A stretch of 64,000 nt of DNA from Regnicoccus frigidus. Lineage in GTDB: Bacteria > Cyanobacteriota > Cyanobacteriia > PCC-6307 > Cyanobiaceae. Positions 8,527 to 16,814 of this stretch are shown here, one piece after another; positions within the stretch are counted from its first letter, which is position 1, and each line of letters starts with the position of its first letter. The translations under genes were made by a program, and so were the position numbers. The stretch is taken from positions 62,001 through 126,000 of the forward strand of contig JAOANE010000054.1 of the NCBI GenBank assembly GCA_025194985.1, in the 5' to 3' direction. The notes under the pieces are model-generated. The model saw nothing but the letters and a program-made list of their open reading frames with translations. It was not told where the DNA came from and ran no database searches.

Positions 8527-9126
8527 TCAATCGTCATGATGGCTGGGGTCCTCCGCCCGCCGCCAGAGCGCCAGCCCCCCTCCCTTTCCCCGGGCAGCCA
8601 ACCAGACGGTTTCAGCTTCAGAGCCAGAGTCAGTCCCAGACCCTGTGGCGATCAAGGCGAAAAATGGGCTGGAGGCCGTGCCGGGTGCGGCCAGGGGACG
8701 ATCAAGCCAGCAGCGACGTCCGAAGCGAACCTGTAGCCGCTCGAAGCGGAACCGGAGCAGCGGGCGTTTGCCTTCGAGCCAGGCGTGGCCCTGGAAACGC
8801 AGCTCCAGGGCCCCGATCCCAACCATGTTGGCGATCTGGAATGGCGCCGCTGGTTCAGGATCATCAGGATCGCTGCTCGGGCTGACCAGGGTCAGGCTGG
8901 CCCCCAGGCTGCGCAGGATGGCTGCGCTGATCGCGGCGGGTTGGCTGGACGTGCGCGGCCAGACCTTCTGCAGCAGCCAGGTGCCAACCAGATCGGGGGC
9001 TGCGATGCCGCTCCCCTTGCGGCGGCTGATCCGTTCACGCTCGAGCAGCTCGGCACCATCGGGCCACGCCGGTAACGCCCGAGCAGGCACCGGTTCAAGG
9101 GCCGAAGAGTCTGCTGGCTCGCTCAT
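8527..9126 (-). CDS. hypothetical protein, PAP/fibrillin-like
   Basis: A 199-residue soluble protein with no signal peptide. The segment LVGTWLLQKVWPR near residue 45, followed by FQIANMVGIGALELRFQGHAWLEGKRPLLRFRFERLQVRFG near 100-140, has the look of the plastid lipid-associated (fibrillin) lipocalin-like domain seen in cyanobacteria, but the match is weak. It overlaps the preceding gene by 4 bases (ATGA) and ends shortly before the tspO start, so the three are probably cotranscribed. Confidence 0.6.
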   Translation of the reverse strand: MSEPADSSALEPVPARALPAWPDGAELLERERISRRKGSGIAAPDLVGTWLLQKVWPRTSSQPAAISAAILRSLGASLTLVSPSSDPDDPEPAAPFQIANMVGIGALELRFQGHAWLEGKRPLLRFRFERLQVRFGRRCWLDRPLAAPGTASSPFFALIATGSGTDSGSEAETVWLAARGKGGGLALWRRAEDPSHHDD

Positions 9127-9428
9127 TCCTGGCGGGCGCGCTTGGTGGCCAGACCCGCCTCAACCGCGGTGACCACGGCTACCAGCAGCAGACCGGCCAG
9201 GCCGATCCGTTGGTTCTGTTGTTCTGCCGCCAGGGTGGCTTCGCCTGCCAGCACGGCGCCGAGCACGAACCAGGAGGTGGTGATCAGCGAGCAGATCCAG
9301 TAAGCCTTCCAGCGGCGTTGGTAGATGTAGCCGGTGCCAAGACCCGGAACCAGGTTGAGCAGCACCGCCACCCAGCCGGCGGAACTGGCGATCAGGTCTT
9401 TGGAGCTGGGGGGCGTGGAGGCTGGCAT
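9123..9428 (-). CDS. small multi-helix membrane protein
   Basis: A 101-residue protein with three or four hydrophobic helices. The first, AVLLNLVPGLGTGYIYQRRWKAYW, has the proline-glycine-hairpin plus tyrosine pattern of TM2-type and related small membrane proteins (P-G-x-G-xx-Y). The ATG at 9428 is chosen because the frame upstream is low-complexity and runs into the divergent small gene at 9573. Its stop overlaps the start of the downstream gene as ATGA. Function is unknown. Confidence 0.65.
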   Translation of the reverse strand: MPASTPPSSKDLIASSAGWVAVLLNLVPGLGTGYIYQRRWKAYWICSLITTSWFVLGAVLAGEATLAAEQQNQRIGLAGLLLVAVVTAVEAGLATKRARQE

Positions 9429-9572
9429 CGGGATCAGGCCGGAAGCGGGCTTCAACTCTGGCGGAGCGGACAGGCGGCCGATCCCCCAGCCGGGCCGTGT
9501 GACGATCTGTGGGCGTAACGGCCGACCATTTCTAGGCTGATCGGGTAAGTGAACTGTGATCGAGGAACGGCC

Positions 9573-9734
9573 ATGCGTACCCAGGATCGAGAGCAACACG
9601 ACAATCTCTACGCTGAGGAAGGAACCATCCAGGCTGGCGAAAGCAGGGCCGATGCCCAGTCCCATGCGATCTGGGCGGTCGCGGCCATCGCCTTGATGGT
9701 GGCTGTTCTCGGCATTTCTCTGATTCTCACCTAG
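9573..9734 (+). CDS. 53-aa single-pass membrane protein
   Basis: A small protein with a polar, acidic N-terminal half and one clear membrane helix at the C terminus (IWAVAAIALMVAVLGISLIL), ending one residue later. The ATG is preceded by GAGGA at good spacing, which supports translation. It is divergent from the 9428 gene and eight bases before the next gene. The layout resembles small cyanobacterial thylakoid-associated proteins, but no family is recognised. Confidence 0.6.
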   Translation: MRTQDREQHDNLYAEEGTIQAGESRADAQSHAIWAVAAIALMVAVLGISLILT

Positions 9735-9741
9735 GCGCGGC

Positions 9742-10170
9742 GTGTGCCCCTACAGCTGGTTGATGGCTGCCGGAGTGCTCGTTGGCCTCCAGCCTGCCCC
9801 TGCACCTGGCGATGCCGCTGAGTTCCGTGACTGCGGGGCGTTGCGAGCGGAGTATCAACACCTGTTCGCTGAGGCCATCTCAGCGGAGGTTGAGCTGCTC
9901 TCGGCAACCCGCCGGCGCCTCTGCCCGGATCTCGAACCACCTCGAGAAGGCGGTGCCAACTTGAGAGGCCCCGATCAGGAACTCGATATCGGTGGCCTGC
10001 TCGCCTGTCGTCAGCAGGCGGAACGGGCTGTCCAGGCCGCCAGCCCCCTTCTTTTCACAGCCCAAGGGGGCTTTCGCTTCTTCACCCCGAGCGGCGCCAG
10101 CCAGGCCCGCGCCGCGCAACGGCTGCTGGCCCAGTTGGAGCAGCAGGGCTGCTCCCGCGACAGCTTCTGA
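9742..10170 (+). CDS. exported hypothetical protein
   Basis: A 142-residue product starting at GTG (an ATG lies seven codons in). It opens with a short hydrophobic signal-like segment (WLMAAGVLVGLQPAPAPGDA), then a largely helical region with five Cys residues overall, two of which (in RLCPDL and LACRQQ) sit in the middle. No family recognised. It follows the 53-aa gene by 7 bases and is probably cotranscribed with it. The next 189 bases before the acyltransferase gene show no further gene. Confidence 0.55.
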   Translation: MCPYSWLMAAGVLVGLQPAPAPGDAAEFRDCGALRAEYQHLFAEAISAEVELLSATRRRLCPDLEPPREGGANLRGPDQELDIGGLLACRQQAERAVQAASPLLFTAQGGFRFFTPSGASQARAAQRLLAQLEQQGCSRDSF

Positions 10171-10359
10171 AGGTCGCCTGCAAAACCTCGCGATCTGTTC
10201 AGGGCCCTGGCCTGTTGCCGATCGCTCAAGCCTTGCCGCTCAGAGCTGGAAATGCTGCTGGCAGAAAGCCACTCCCTGAGACGGGGGCCAGCGCAGGGTT
10301 CGAGGTGCCAGCCTGCCCGGAGTTCCCCTTGGCGCGCGCGCCCGGCTTTCCTCCTGCTG

Positions 10360-11211
10360 ATGCCCCACGCCACCTTTGATCGTGATCCTGGAGCGCTTGA
10401 TCGAGACCCTGGAGCGCTGCGCGATCCCCAGTTGATCCGGGAATTGATGCCGATCTGGGAGTGGTTCTACCGCCATTACTTCCACGTTCAAACCAGCGGC
10501 TGGGAGCACATCCCGCGCCGGGGGCAGCTGCTGCTGGTGGGCTCCCACAACGGTGGCCTGGCCACCCCCGACCTGCCGATGTTTTTGTACGACTGGTTCA
10601 GGCGGTTCGGATATAAGCGCCAGGTGTACGGACTCGCCCACGCCAAGGTCTGGCAGACCTATGCGCCGATGGCCCAGCTGGCAGCGCGGGTGGGTGCGAT
10701 TCCCTTCTATCCCAGAAATGCCCTGGCGATCCTGGATCAGGGCCACAGCCTGCTGGTGTATCCGGGAGGCGGTCACGACGCCTTTCGCCCCCATCGTGAC
10801 CGTGGCCAGATTCATTTCGGCGGCCGCACCGGCTTCCTGCGCCTGGCCCTCTGGCATTCCCTGCCGATCATTCCACTGATTTCCTGGGGCAGCCACGACA
10901 CCCTGATCGTGCTCGACGATTGCTACACAAGGGTCCAGCGATTACATGCCCTGGGTCTGCCCTGGCTGTTGGGAATCGATCCCGAAGTGTTTCCGATCTA
11001 CCTCGGCCTGCCCTGGGGAATCGCTTTCGGCCCTCTGCCCAATATCCCCCTGCCGGCACAAATTCACACCCGTGTCTGCCCGCCGATCCTGTTCGGGCGA
11101 ACCGGCCACGCCGCCAGCCGTGATCGCCCCTATGTGGAGGCCTGCTATCAGCGCGTGGTGCAGGAAATGCAGCTGGAACTTGATCGATTGGCGGAGGAGG
11201 CTTCAAGATGA
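10360..11211 (+). CDS. lysophospholipid acyltransferase / DGAT-like acyltransferase
   Basis: Acyltransferase of the PlsC superfamily (283 aa), expected to transfer an acyl chain onto a glycerolipid or other alcohol at the membrane. Motif I is present in a modified form, with SHNGG replacing the usual N-H-x4-D block; GGHDAFRPHRDR and PLISWGSHDTLIVLDD correspond to later motifs, and LPWLLGIDPEVFPIYLGLPWGIAFGPLPNIPLP is typical of the DGAT2-like subgroup. The N terminus carries a tandem duplication giving DRDPGAL twice; an internal ATG at 10447 would skip it. Substrate is not predictable. Confidence 0.82.
   Translation: MPHATFDRDPGALDRDPGALRDPQLIRELMPIWEWFYRHYFHVQTSGWEHIPRRGQLLLVGSHNGGLATPDLPMFLYDWFRRFGYKRQVYGLAHAKVWQTYAPMAQLAARVGAIPFYPRNALAILDQGHSLLVYPGGGHDAFRPHRDRGQIHFGGRTGFLRLALWHSLPIIPLISWGSHDTLIVLDDCYTRVQRLHALGLPWLLGIDPEVFPIYLGLPWGIAFGPLPNIPLPAQIHTRVCPPILFGRTGHAASRDRPYVEACYQRVVQEMQLELDRLAEEASR
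10378..10419 (+). repeat. 21-bp in-frame tandem duplication
   Basis: Two adjacent 21-base copies differing at a few positions encode DRDPGAL twice in the N terminus of the acyltransferase. The unit length is a multiple of three, so the reading frame is kept. Confidence 0.8.
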
Positions 11212-11338
11212 ACGGGGGCACTGCATGCAAAGCCAGGCAGTATCCATTCGAAGGTGGTATTTAAATTGAGCAGTTCAGCAGGCGTGAGGCCAGCAAAAAG
11301 TGGGTCGAAATTCTTCGAATGCTTCGATGAAAGAAGGT

Positions 11339-12490
11339 TTAACTGTTCTGAGCATGGACCAAGCCATGCTCCACCACTCCCAATCTGTTCCCCCGATAGT
11401 TTGCCCTTTTTCGAACTTTATCGCACCAACTTTGACTTTTCAGGAACCATTTTAGCGTATTCTTCAGGCCCTCTTCAAAACTGTGGCTTGAAGTCCATCC
11501 TAATTCGTCACTGATTTTGCTGGGATCGATCGCATATCGACGATCATGACCGGGCCTATCAGTGACAGGTGTAATCAGGTTGGAGTGAGCAGCTTTGCTG
11601 GGTAGAAGTTCATCAAGTAAGAGGCAGATCGCCTCCACAACCTGTTTGTTGGTGCGCTCGCCATGCCCGCCCACGCAATAGCTCTGGCCAAGGCGTCCTT
11701 TTGTGGCTGAGAGCAGCAGAGCATCAACGTGATCTTCTACATACAGCCAATCGCGGATGTTCGCACCATCTCCATACAACGGAATGGGTTCACCCGCGAC
11801 TGCCTTGAGGATCACGACGGGGATCAATTTTTCGGGAAATTGCCACGGCCCATAATTATTGCTGCAATTGGTGAGAACAACAGGCAGGCCATAGGTGTGA
11901 TGCCAGGCACTCACCAAGTGATCACTGGCAGCCTTGCTGGCGGAGTAGGGAGAGCGTGGATCGTAGGGAGTGGTTTCAGAAAAGCGACCTGTTTCCCCCA
12001 GGGACCCGAACACTTCATCCGTGCTGATGTGATGCAATCGGAACTGTTCTTTTCTTTCACCACCGAGGCGATCCCAATGTCCTCTGATGGCTTGCAACAA
12101 ATTGAAGGTTCCTGTCACATTGCTGGCAATGAAATCACCTGGTCCTTCGATGGAACGATCCACGTGGCTCTCTGCTGCTAGATGCATGACAAGATCGGGG
12201 TCAGCCTGGCGAATGGCCGCTTCCAATGCCTCTGCATTCGTGAGATCTACCTGCAACAGTTGATGGCGCTCTTCACTGGCTTCGCCTGCTTCCCTCAGCA
12301 CGCCTTCGATGCTGCTCAAGTCACTGGCGTAACCCATCTTGTCGAGATTGAATACCGTGGCCGTGCTCTCGCGTAACAGCCGCCGCACCACGGCTCCACC
12401 GATGAAGCCGGCGCCACCAGTCACCAAGATCCGTTGGCGGCCTTCCAGCAACTCAGCGATTTCTGGGGTTGTCGTCTGCTGATGATCCAT
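11339..12490 (-). CDS. rfbB: dTDP-glucose 4,6-dehydratase
   Basis: Second enzyme of dTDP-L-rhamnose synthesis: dTDP-glucose to dTDP-4-keto-6-deoxyglucose. Rossmann motif ILVTGGAGFIGG near residue 20, HLAAESHVDRSI, STDEVFGSLG and the catalytic YSASK motif are all present. The 383-residue product has a C-terminal tail of about 25 residues beyond the usual end. It is last in the rfbA-rfbC-rfbD-rfbB operon, 44 bases behind rfbD. The sequence is somewhat AT-richer than the window average. Confidence 0.97.
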   Translation of the reverse strand: MDHQQTTTPEIAELLEGRQRILVTGGAGFIGGAVVRRLLRESTATVFNLDKMGYASDLSSIEGVLREAGEASEERHQLLQVDLTNAEALEAAIRQADPDLVMHLAAESHVDRSIEGPGDFIASNVTGTFNLLQAIRGHWDRLGGERKEQFRLHHISTDEVFGSLGETGRFSETTPYDPRSPYSASKAASDHLVSAWHHTYGLPVVLTNCSNNYGPWQFPEKLIPVVILKAVAGEPIPLYGDGANIRDWLYVEDHVDALLLSATKGRLGQSYCVGGHGERTNKQVVEAICLLLDELLPSKAAHSNLITPVTDRPGHDRRYAIDPSKISDELGWTSSHSFEEGLKNTLKWFLKSQSWCDKVRKRANYRGNRLGVVEHGLVHAQNS

Positions 12491-12534
12491 GGGCCTGTGG
12501 GTGGTGTGTTGGGTGATCTCCTGAAGGATGGGCC

Positions 12535-13422
12535 TTAGCTTTTTGGTGTCGACACCGCTCCGAGCACAGCGGCCAGAGCTTCTCGCCAGTGGGTGGCCTG
12601 CAGGTTGAGTGCCTGGCGGCTACTGGTGCAATCGAGCAGGGTATAGCTGGGCCGCTCTGCTGGTGTCGGGTAGTCGGCCGTTGTGAGCGGCTTGACCTGG
12701 GCGGCTTTGTGCAGCAGTCCGGCGCTGACACCGAGTTCGCCGATGGCGATGGCGAAGTCGTACCAGCTGGCTGCACCGGCATCGCACCAATGGAGCACTC
12801 CACCCCCTTGCTTTGCGGTGGCAGCCCAGCAGGCGCTGGCCAGGGTGAGGGTGCTGGTAGGGCATCCCACCTGATCGGCCACCACTCCGAGGGGTTCTCC
12901 CGTTTCGGCGTTCTGCCGGTGCAGGCGCAGCATGGTGAGGCAGAAGTTCTTGCCCACCGGCCCATAGACCCAGCTGGTGCGCAGGATTGTGAGCTGCTCT
13001 GGTGTTAAAGCGGCCTGTGCGGCGGATTCACCTGCCGCCTTTGTCTTGCCGTAGACCCCCAGCGGTTGCATGGCTTGGGCGGGTTCATAGGGATGGCCTT
13101 GGGCGCCGTTGAAGACGAAATCGGTGCTCACTTGGAGCAGCTTTCCGCCAGTTTCAGCGAGGGCTTCGGCAAAGGCCCCCGGTGCACTGGCATTCACCGC
13201 CATGGCCAGGTCTGGTTCTGATTCGGCGCGATCGACCGCCGTGTAGGCCCCAGCGCTGATGACCCAATCGGGTTTGAATTCATAGACGATTTGGCGGCAG
13301 GCCCCGGCATCGGCGAGGTTGAGCTGATCCCGCCCCGTTGCCATCAGTTCCACCCCCTGGGGCACGGAATCGATCAGGGCCTGACCAAGCTGGCCATCTT
13401 TGCCCGTGATGATCACCTTCAC
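12535..13422 (-). CDS. rfbD: dTDP-4-dehydrorhamnose reductase
   Basis: Final enzyme of the pathway, reducing dTDP-4-keto-L-rhamnose to dTDP-L-rhamnose. The 295-residue protein starts with GTG, overlapping the rfbC stop as GTGA. Visible are the N-terminal nucleotide-binding motif ITGKDGQLGQAL, the STDFVFNG segment, and YGKTKAAGE containing the catalytic Tyr-x3-Lys. The C-terminal RPSYTLLDC matches the R-P-x-x-S/Y-x-L-D region of the family. Confidence 0.96.
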   Translation of the reverse strand: MKVIITGKDGQLGQALIDSVPQGVELMATGRDQLNLADAGACRQIVYEFKPDWVISAGAYTAVDRAESEPDLAMAVNASAPGAFAEALAETGGKLLQVSTDFVFNGAQGHPYEPAQAMQPLGVYGKTKAAGESAAQAALTPEQLTILRTSWVYGPVGKNFCLTMLRLHRQNAETGEPLGVVADQVGCPTSTLTLASACWAATAKQGGGVLHWCDAGAASWYDFAIAIGELGVSAGLLHKAAQVKPLTTADYPTPAERPSYTLLDCTSSRQALNLQATHWREALAAVLGAVSTPKS

Positions 13423-13991
13423 GCAAACACCTCGGCATCCACCAACAGCGGCGCCGACGCATCTTTGCTGGCCAGCAACGGTTCCACGCCGCTCAGTTCG
13501 CCCAGTAGCCAGGCGATGGCGATGGCTGGGTCGCTCCAGAGCAGGGAGCGTTCACAAGTTTTGCTCCATAGGCCACTGGCCTTATAGAGAACGTCGGCTG
13601 AGGGGCTGAGGGTGAGAAAACCATGGGCAAAGCCGGGTGGTATCCACAGCAATTGGTGGTTTTCGGCGCTCAGGCGCTCACCAACCCACTGCCCGAAAGT
13701 GGCCGAGCTGCCCCGGATGTCGACGGCCACATCAAAAATTTCGCCGGCGACGCAGCGCACCAGCTTGCCTTGTGGTTCTGGCTGCAGTTGATAGTGAAGA
13801 CCACGCAGCACTCCCTGGCTCGAGCGGGAGTGGTTGTCCTGCATGAAGATCGGCGCTTCCGCTTCGCTGACGCCGAGGGCCGCAGCAAAACTGCGCGCAT
13901 TCCAGCTCTCGAAGAAAAAGCCTCGATCATCTTCGAATACCTTGGGTGTGAGCAAGATGGGCCCTGCGATCGCGTAAGTCTTGGCTTCCAT
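13419..13991 (-). CDS. rfbC: dTDP-4-dehydrorhamnose 3,5-epimerase
   Basis: Epimerase acting between RfbB and RfbD. The 190-residue cupin has the FFESWNARSFAAALG segment, QDNHSRSSQGVLRGLHYQ with the catalytic His, and WIPPGFAHGFLTLS. The start ATG overlaps the rfbA stop by one base (TGATG); a TTG one codon upstream is possible. Short overlaps on both sides show a tightly coupled operon. Confidence 0.97.
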   Translation of the reverse strand: MEAKTYAIAGPILLTPKVFEDDRGFFFESWNARSFAAALGVSEAEAPIFMQDNHSRSSQGVLRGLHYQLQPEPQGKLVRCVAGEIFDVAVDIRGSSATFGQWVGERLSAENHQLLWIPPGFAHGFLTLSPSADVLYKASGLWSKTCERSLLWSDPAIAIAWLLGELSGVEPLLASKDASAPLLVDAEVFA

Positions 13992-14923
13992 CAAGCAGCT
14001 CCTTTGATCGCGGCAGTCGTCAGCACGGAATCCATGCCATCACTGAGCAGGCGTAGTAGATAGTTGCCGTAGCCGCTTTTCTTGAGTGGTTGGGCCAAAC
14101 GTTCAAGCTGGTCGTCATCAATCCACCCCAGCCGCCAGGCCACTTCTTCAGGGCAACCCACCTTGAGCCCTTGCCGGTGCTCCAAGGTGCGGATGTAACT
14201 GGCGGCCTCATGCAGCGAATCCGGGGTGCCCGTATCCAGCCAGGCCATGCCGCGACCCATCAATTCGACCCGCAGAAGGCCTTCATCCAGGTATTGGCGA
14301 TTCAGATCAGTGATTTCCAGTTCGCCGCGCCCTGATGGCTTCACCTGTTTGGCTCGTTCCACCACCGTGTGGTCATACACGTAAAGGCCGGTGATGGCAT
14401 AGCGGGATTTAGGCTTTTCGGGTTTTTCCTCGATACTCAAGACACGTCCATCAGCAGCAAATTCGACGACGCCATAGCGCTCAGGATCGCCGACTCCATA
14501 GGCGAAAACCGTGGCGCCATCATGGCTGGCGTTAGAGGTTTGAAGTTGCTGGGCCAGCTCATGGCCATGAAAAAGATTGTCGCCCAAGACGAGGGCTGCG
14601 GCTGCTCCACCTAGAAAGTCCTCGCCAATCAGAAAGGCCTGAGCAAGGCCATCAGGACTGGGCTGAACGGCATAGTGAATCTCCATTCCCCAGCTACTGC
14701 CATCGCCCAGCAGACGCTCAAAGGCGGCGCGGTCGACCGGTGTGGTGATGATCAGAATTTCACGAATACCCGCCAGCATCAAGGTGCTGAGTGGGTAATA
14801 GATCATCGGTTTGTCATAGACGGGCATCAACTGTTTGCTGACGGCAGTTGTGAGCGGTGCCAGCCGTGTGCCATTGCCGCCTGCCAGAATCAGCCCCTTG
14901 CGGGCAGGTGCGGTTGTGTGCAT
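13991..14923 (-). CDS. rfbA: glucose-1-phosphate thymidylyltransferase
   Basis: First enzyme of dTDP-rhamnose synthesis, making dTDP-glucose from dTTP and glucose-1-phosphate. The 310-residue product opens with MHTTAPARKGLILAGGNGTRLAPLT, containing the nucleotidyltransferase G-G-x-G-T-R-L signature; PMIYYPLSTLMLAG, ALVLGDNLFHG and the EKPEKPKS segment follow. ATG at 14923 is preferred; a TTG six codons upstream is in frame. As head of the rfb operon its promoter should lie in the AT-richer gap to its right. The product probably feeds lipopolysaccharide or capsule. Confidence 0.97.
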   Translation of the reverse strand: MHTTAPARKGLILAGGNGTRLAPLTTAVSKQLMPVYDKPMIYYPLSTLMLAGIREILIITTPVDRAAFERLLGDGSSWGMEIHYAVQPSPDGLAQAFLIGEDFLGGAAAALVLGDNLFHGHELAQQLQTSNASHDGATVFAYGVGDPERYGVVEFAADGRVLSIEEKPEKPKSRYAITGLYVYDHTVVERAKQVKPSGRGELEITDLNRQYLDEGLLRVELMGRGMAWLDTGTPDSLHEAASYIRTLEHRQGLKVGCPEEVAWRLGWIDDDQLERLAQPLKKSGYGNYLLRLLSDGMDSVLTTAAIKGAA

Positions 14924-15232
14924 CAGCGGCTTGATGGTCAATGGCCAGTAGCTTAAATAGTGAATCTTGTCTTAACCAAGAATATCTTCGAATCAATGGA
15001 TGAGTTTATGTTGTGAATGCTCTTCAGTGCTGGCGTCTAAACAACCTAGAATTGATGTTTTTTGAGTTGGTATCAAGGCATTGGGAAGGGCTTCTTGCGA
15101 CTCAGTGAGAGAAGCAAGCATGCAAAGTTTTGCCGGTATCAACGGATACAATTGGCTGTTGTTTCGCCGTACTCTGCCTTCCCCGCTGCTGCTGAATCGA
15201 GCCCGATGTGGAGCAGTGGGACTCGTGGGCAA
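14924..15232. other. AT-richer intergenic region upstream of rfbA
   Basis: About 300 bases between the rfb operon and the tRNA gene, visibly lower in GC than the surroundings. A short open frame exists on the minus strand but its product has no recognisable features. The region should contain the rfb promoter; I could not pick out a confident -35/-10 pair. No other gene seen. Confidence 0.4.
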
Positions 15233-15317
15233 CGGAGGGGGCGGGATTCGAACCCGCGGAGGCTTTCGCCTCGCTGGTTTTCAAGACCAGAGCCATCAAC
15301 CACTCGACCACCCCTCC
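15233..15317 (-). tRNA. tRNA-Ser (UGA anticodon)
   Basis: An 85-nt class II tRNA on the minus strand. The acceptor stem GGAGGGG pairs with CCCCTCC, leaving a G discriminator typical of serine tRNAs. The anticodon loop CTTGAAA carries TGA, and a long variable arm (GCGAGGC...GCCTCCGC region) precedes the T arm with GGTTCGAATCC. CCA is not encoded. The stems pair by eye without mismatches. Confidence 0.95.
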
Positions 15318-15355
15318 AGAATAGCCACTGGAGCCCGTAACGGCCAGCAGCTCTC

Positions 15356-15490
15356 CTAGCTTCCCATGCCCCAGGCCTTCAAAAAGGCTTCCCAGGGGCT
15401 GAAATCCACAAAATCGATGCCCTGCTCAGCGCTGCAGCCCATCTGATGGGGAAGGCGGGCGGCGATGGTGGTGGCCAGCTGGCCACAGCC
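15356..15490 (-). pseudogene. fragment resembling a gene 3' end
   Basis: A 44-codon open stretch ending in TAG and bounded upstream by an in-frame TGA (15491-15493), with no plausible start except one internal ATG. Its translation contains GIDFVDFSPWEAFLKAWGMG and reads like the C-terminal end of a real protein, with Trp/Phe-rich helix-like composition. It lies between tRNA-Ser and the YitT-like gene. I do not recognise the family. It may be a relic of a truncated gene; chance coding potential cannot be excluded. Confidence 0.35.
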
Positions 15491-15554
15491 TCAGTGCATA
15501 GGTTTTGATCGGTCTTGATTGTCCAATGGCTGTGTTTCAGTTTATTGGTGTGAG

Positions 15555-16436
15555 TCAGCCAATTGGTGTGATGTAGTACTGGCTGGAGACACCTTCAACG
15601 TCATGATAGTAGTAGAAGCAATCGGGGTCAATGGCTTGGATTGAAGTGATCATCGGTGGTAGTTCTTCCTGGGTGATGATCGTTCTCACCACGTAGTAGG
15701 AGTCTCCACTGCGGCCACCGGTGATCGGGTGGGCCGAGTAGGTGCGATGCGAGGAGGAATCACAAATGGCCTGGCCGATGGCATCGCGTTGGTGCGTGAT
15801 GATCGCCAGCATCGTGATCTTGAACTTGTGGTAAAGGTCATTTAAAGTTTCTGTGGAAACAAAGATGTAGAGGCAGGTGTACATCAGTGTGTTGACCACA
15901 GACTCAAACTCACCATTCTTGAGGAAGTCAACAATCAACCCGAAGGCGGTGGATCCAACCGAGGCGATTACGGCGATCGATCCAACTGGCTTGAGGTGTT
16001 TGGTGGCGTAATAGGCACCAATGATGTCTTCATCGCCGGTGGACCCACGATTCTTGAAGGCCAGAGCCTTGGCCACCCCGGCCAGCAAGCCACCGAAAAT
16101 CACCAGAATGATGCGTTCATTCTGGGGTTCAGGCCGGGCAAAGCTCTGTTCTGGCAAGATCAACAGAGTCAGCACAACGGTGCTGACGACAACCAGCGAT
16201 CGCAGGGCAAATACCTTGCTGATCCGCGTAAAAGCAAAGACCAGCAAAAGGGCCTGAAAGATCACATAGAGGACAATGAATAGATTGAAGCTTTCGAAGT
16301 AGTACGACAAAGCTGTGGCAATACCCTCGGTCCCCGTTAGAATCACCTTCGAGGGAAGAATGAAATATTTGAGGGCAATAGCATAGAGGATCCCGGCAAA
16401 TACGATGACCGTATAGCTCTTGAGTAGGCGATTCAT
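15555..16436 (-). CDS. YitT-family membrane protein with DUF2179 domain
   Basis: A 293-residue protein with five to six hydrophobic helices over residues 1-200, including the family segment FILPSKVILTGTEGIATALSYY and STGDEDIIGAYYATK. A cytosolic DUF2179-like domain of about 90 residues follows (YYVVRTIITQEELPPMITSIQAIDPDCFYYYHDVEGV). YitT proteins are widespread in Firmicutes with no assigned transport function. Base composition and codon use are much less GC-rich than neighbouring genes, and it lies next to tRNA-Ser and a gene relic, so lateral acquisition is plausible. Confidence 0.88.
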   Translation of the reverse strand: MNRLLKSYTVIVFAGILYAIALKYFILPSKVILTGTEGIATALSYYFESFNLFIVLYVIFQALLLVFAFTRISKVFALRSLVVVSTVVLTLLILPEQSFARPEPQNERIILVIFGGLLAGVAKALAFKNRGSTGDEDIIGAYYATKHLKPVGSIAVIASVGSTAFGLIVDFLKNGEFESVVNTLMYTCLYIFVSTETLNDLYHKFKITMLAIITHQRDAIGQAICDSSSHRTYSAHPITGGRSGDSYYVVRTIITQEELPPMITSIQAIDPDCFYYYHDVEGVSSQYYITPIG

Positions 16437-16541
16437 GGGCCCTTCCAGATTTCAATGCTCAACTGATTCTGGTCAGCTTTCGGACCTGGGCTGCTGCCTT
16501 GGAGAGCAACTTTCTGGCCAGCCACTGCGGGTATGACTTCT

Positions 16542-16814
16542 TCAGTAGAGCTTTGTGCAAGTGGGGGTGGGTGTGAGTTTCATCAACGACCAGAGGGCGC
16601 CGTATTGCGCCGGTGAGAGTGAGAGTTCCGTTTGCATGCGCGCTCCCATTGCTGTTCCTGGGGCGGCAGTGGCTCCGATTTTGTCGTTGATCACAACCAA
16701 GCCCTCGCACATCTCTTCGATGCTGGGGTTAAGTGAACTGTTGGCCCAACCAGGCGAAGCCTGCAAAGCCACCGGCAGCAGGCCACTCACCAACGCCAGC
16801 AATCGCCAGTTCAT
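16542..16814 (-). CDS. small exported protein, apparently frameshifted near its 3' end
   Basis: A 90-residue frame with a clear signal peptide (MNWRLLALVSGLLPVALQA, cleavage probably after GWA), followed by a helical region with LCEG-like and ALWSLM segments. Its start overlaps the nrdJ stop as ATGA, supporting this start and coupled translation. The last 12 residues (KLTPTPTCTKLY) look unnatural, while the -1 frame from the same point continues as ETHTHPHLHKALLKKSYPQW and ends at 16459. A -1 shift near 16575 would join the two into a protein of about 117 residues. Function unknown. Confidence 0.55.
   Translation of the reverse strand: MNWRLLALVSGLLPVALQASPGWANSSLNPSIEEMCEGLVVINDKIGATAAPGTAMGARMQTELSLSPAQYGALWSLMKLTPTPTCTKLY

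Noticed and set aside
14993..15232. 79-codon frame on the minus strand between rfbA and tRNA-Ser
   Set aside because: Composition looks random, there is no ribosome binding site, and it runs up to the tRNA gene.
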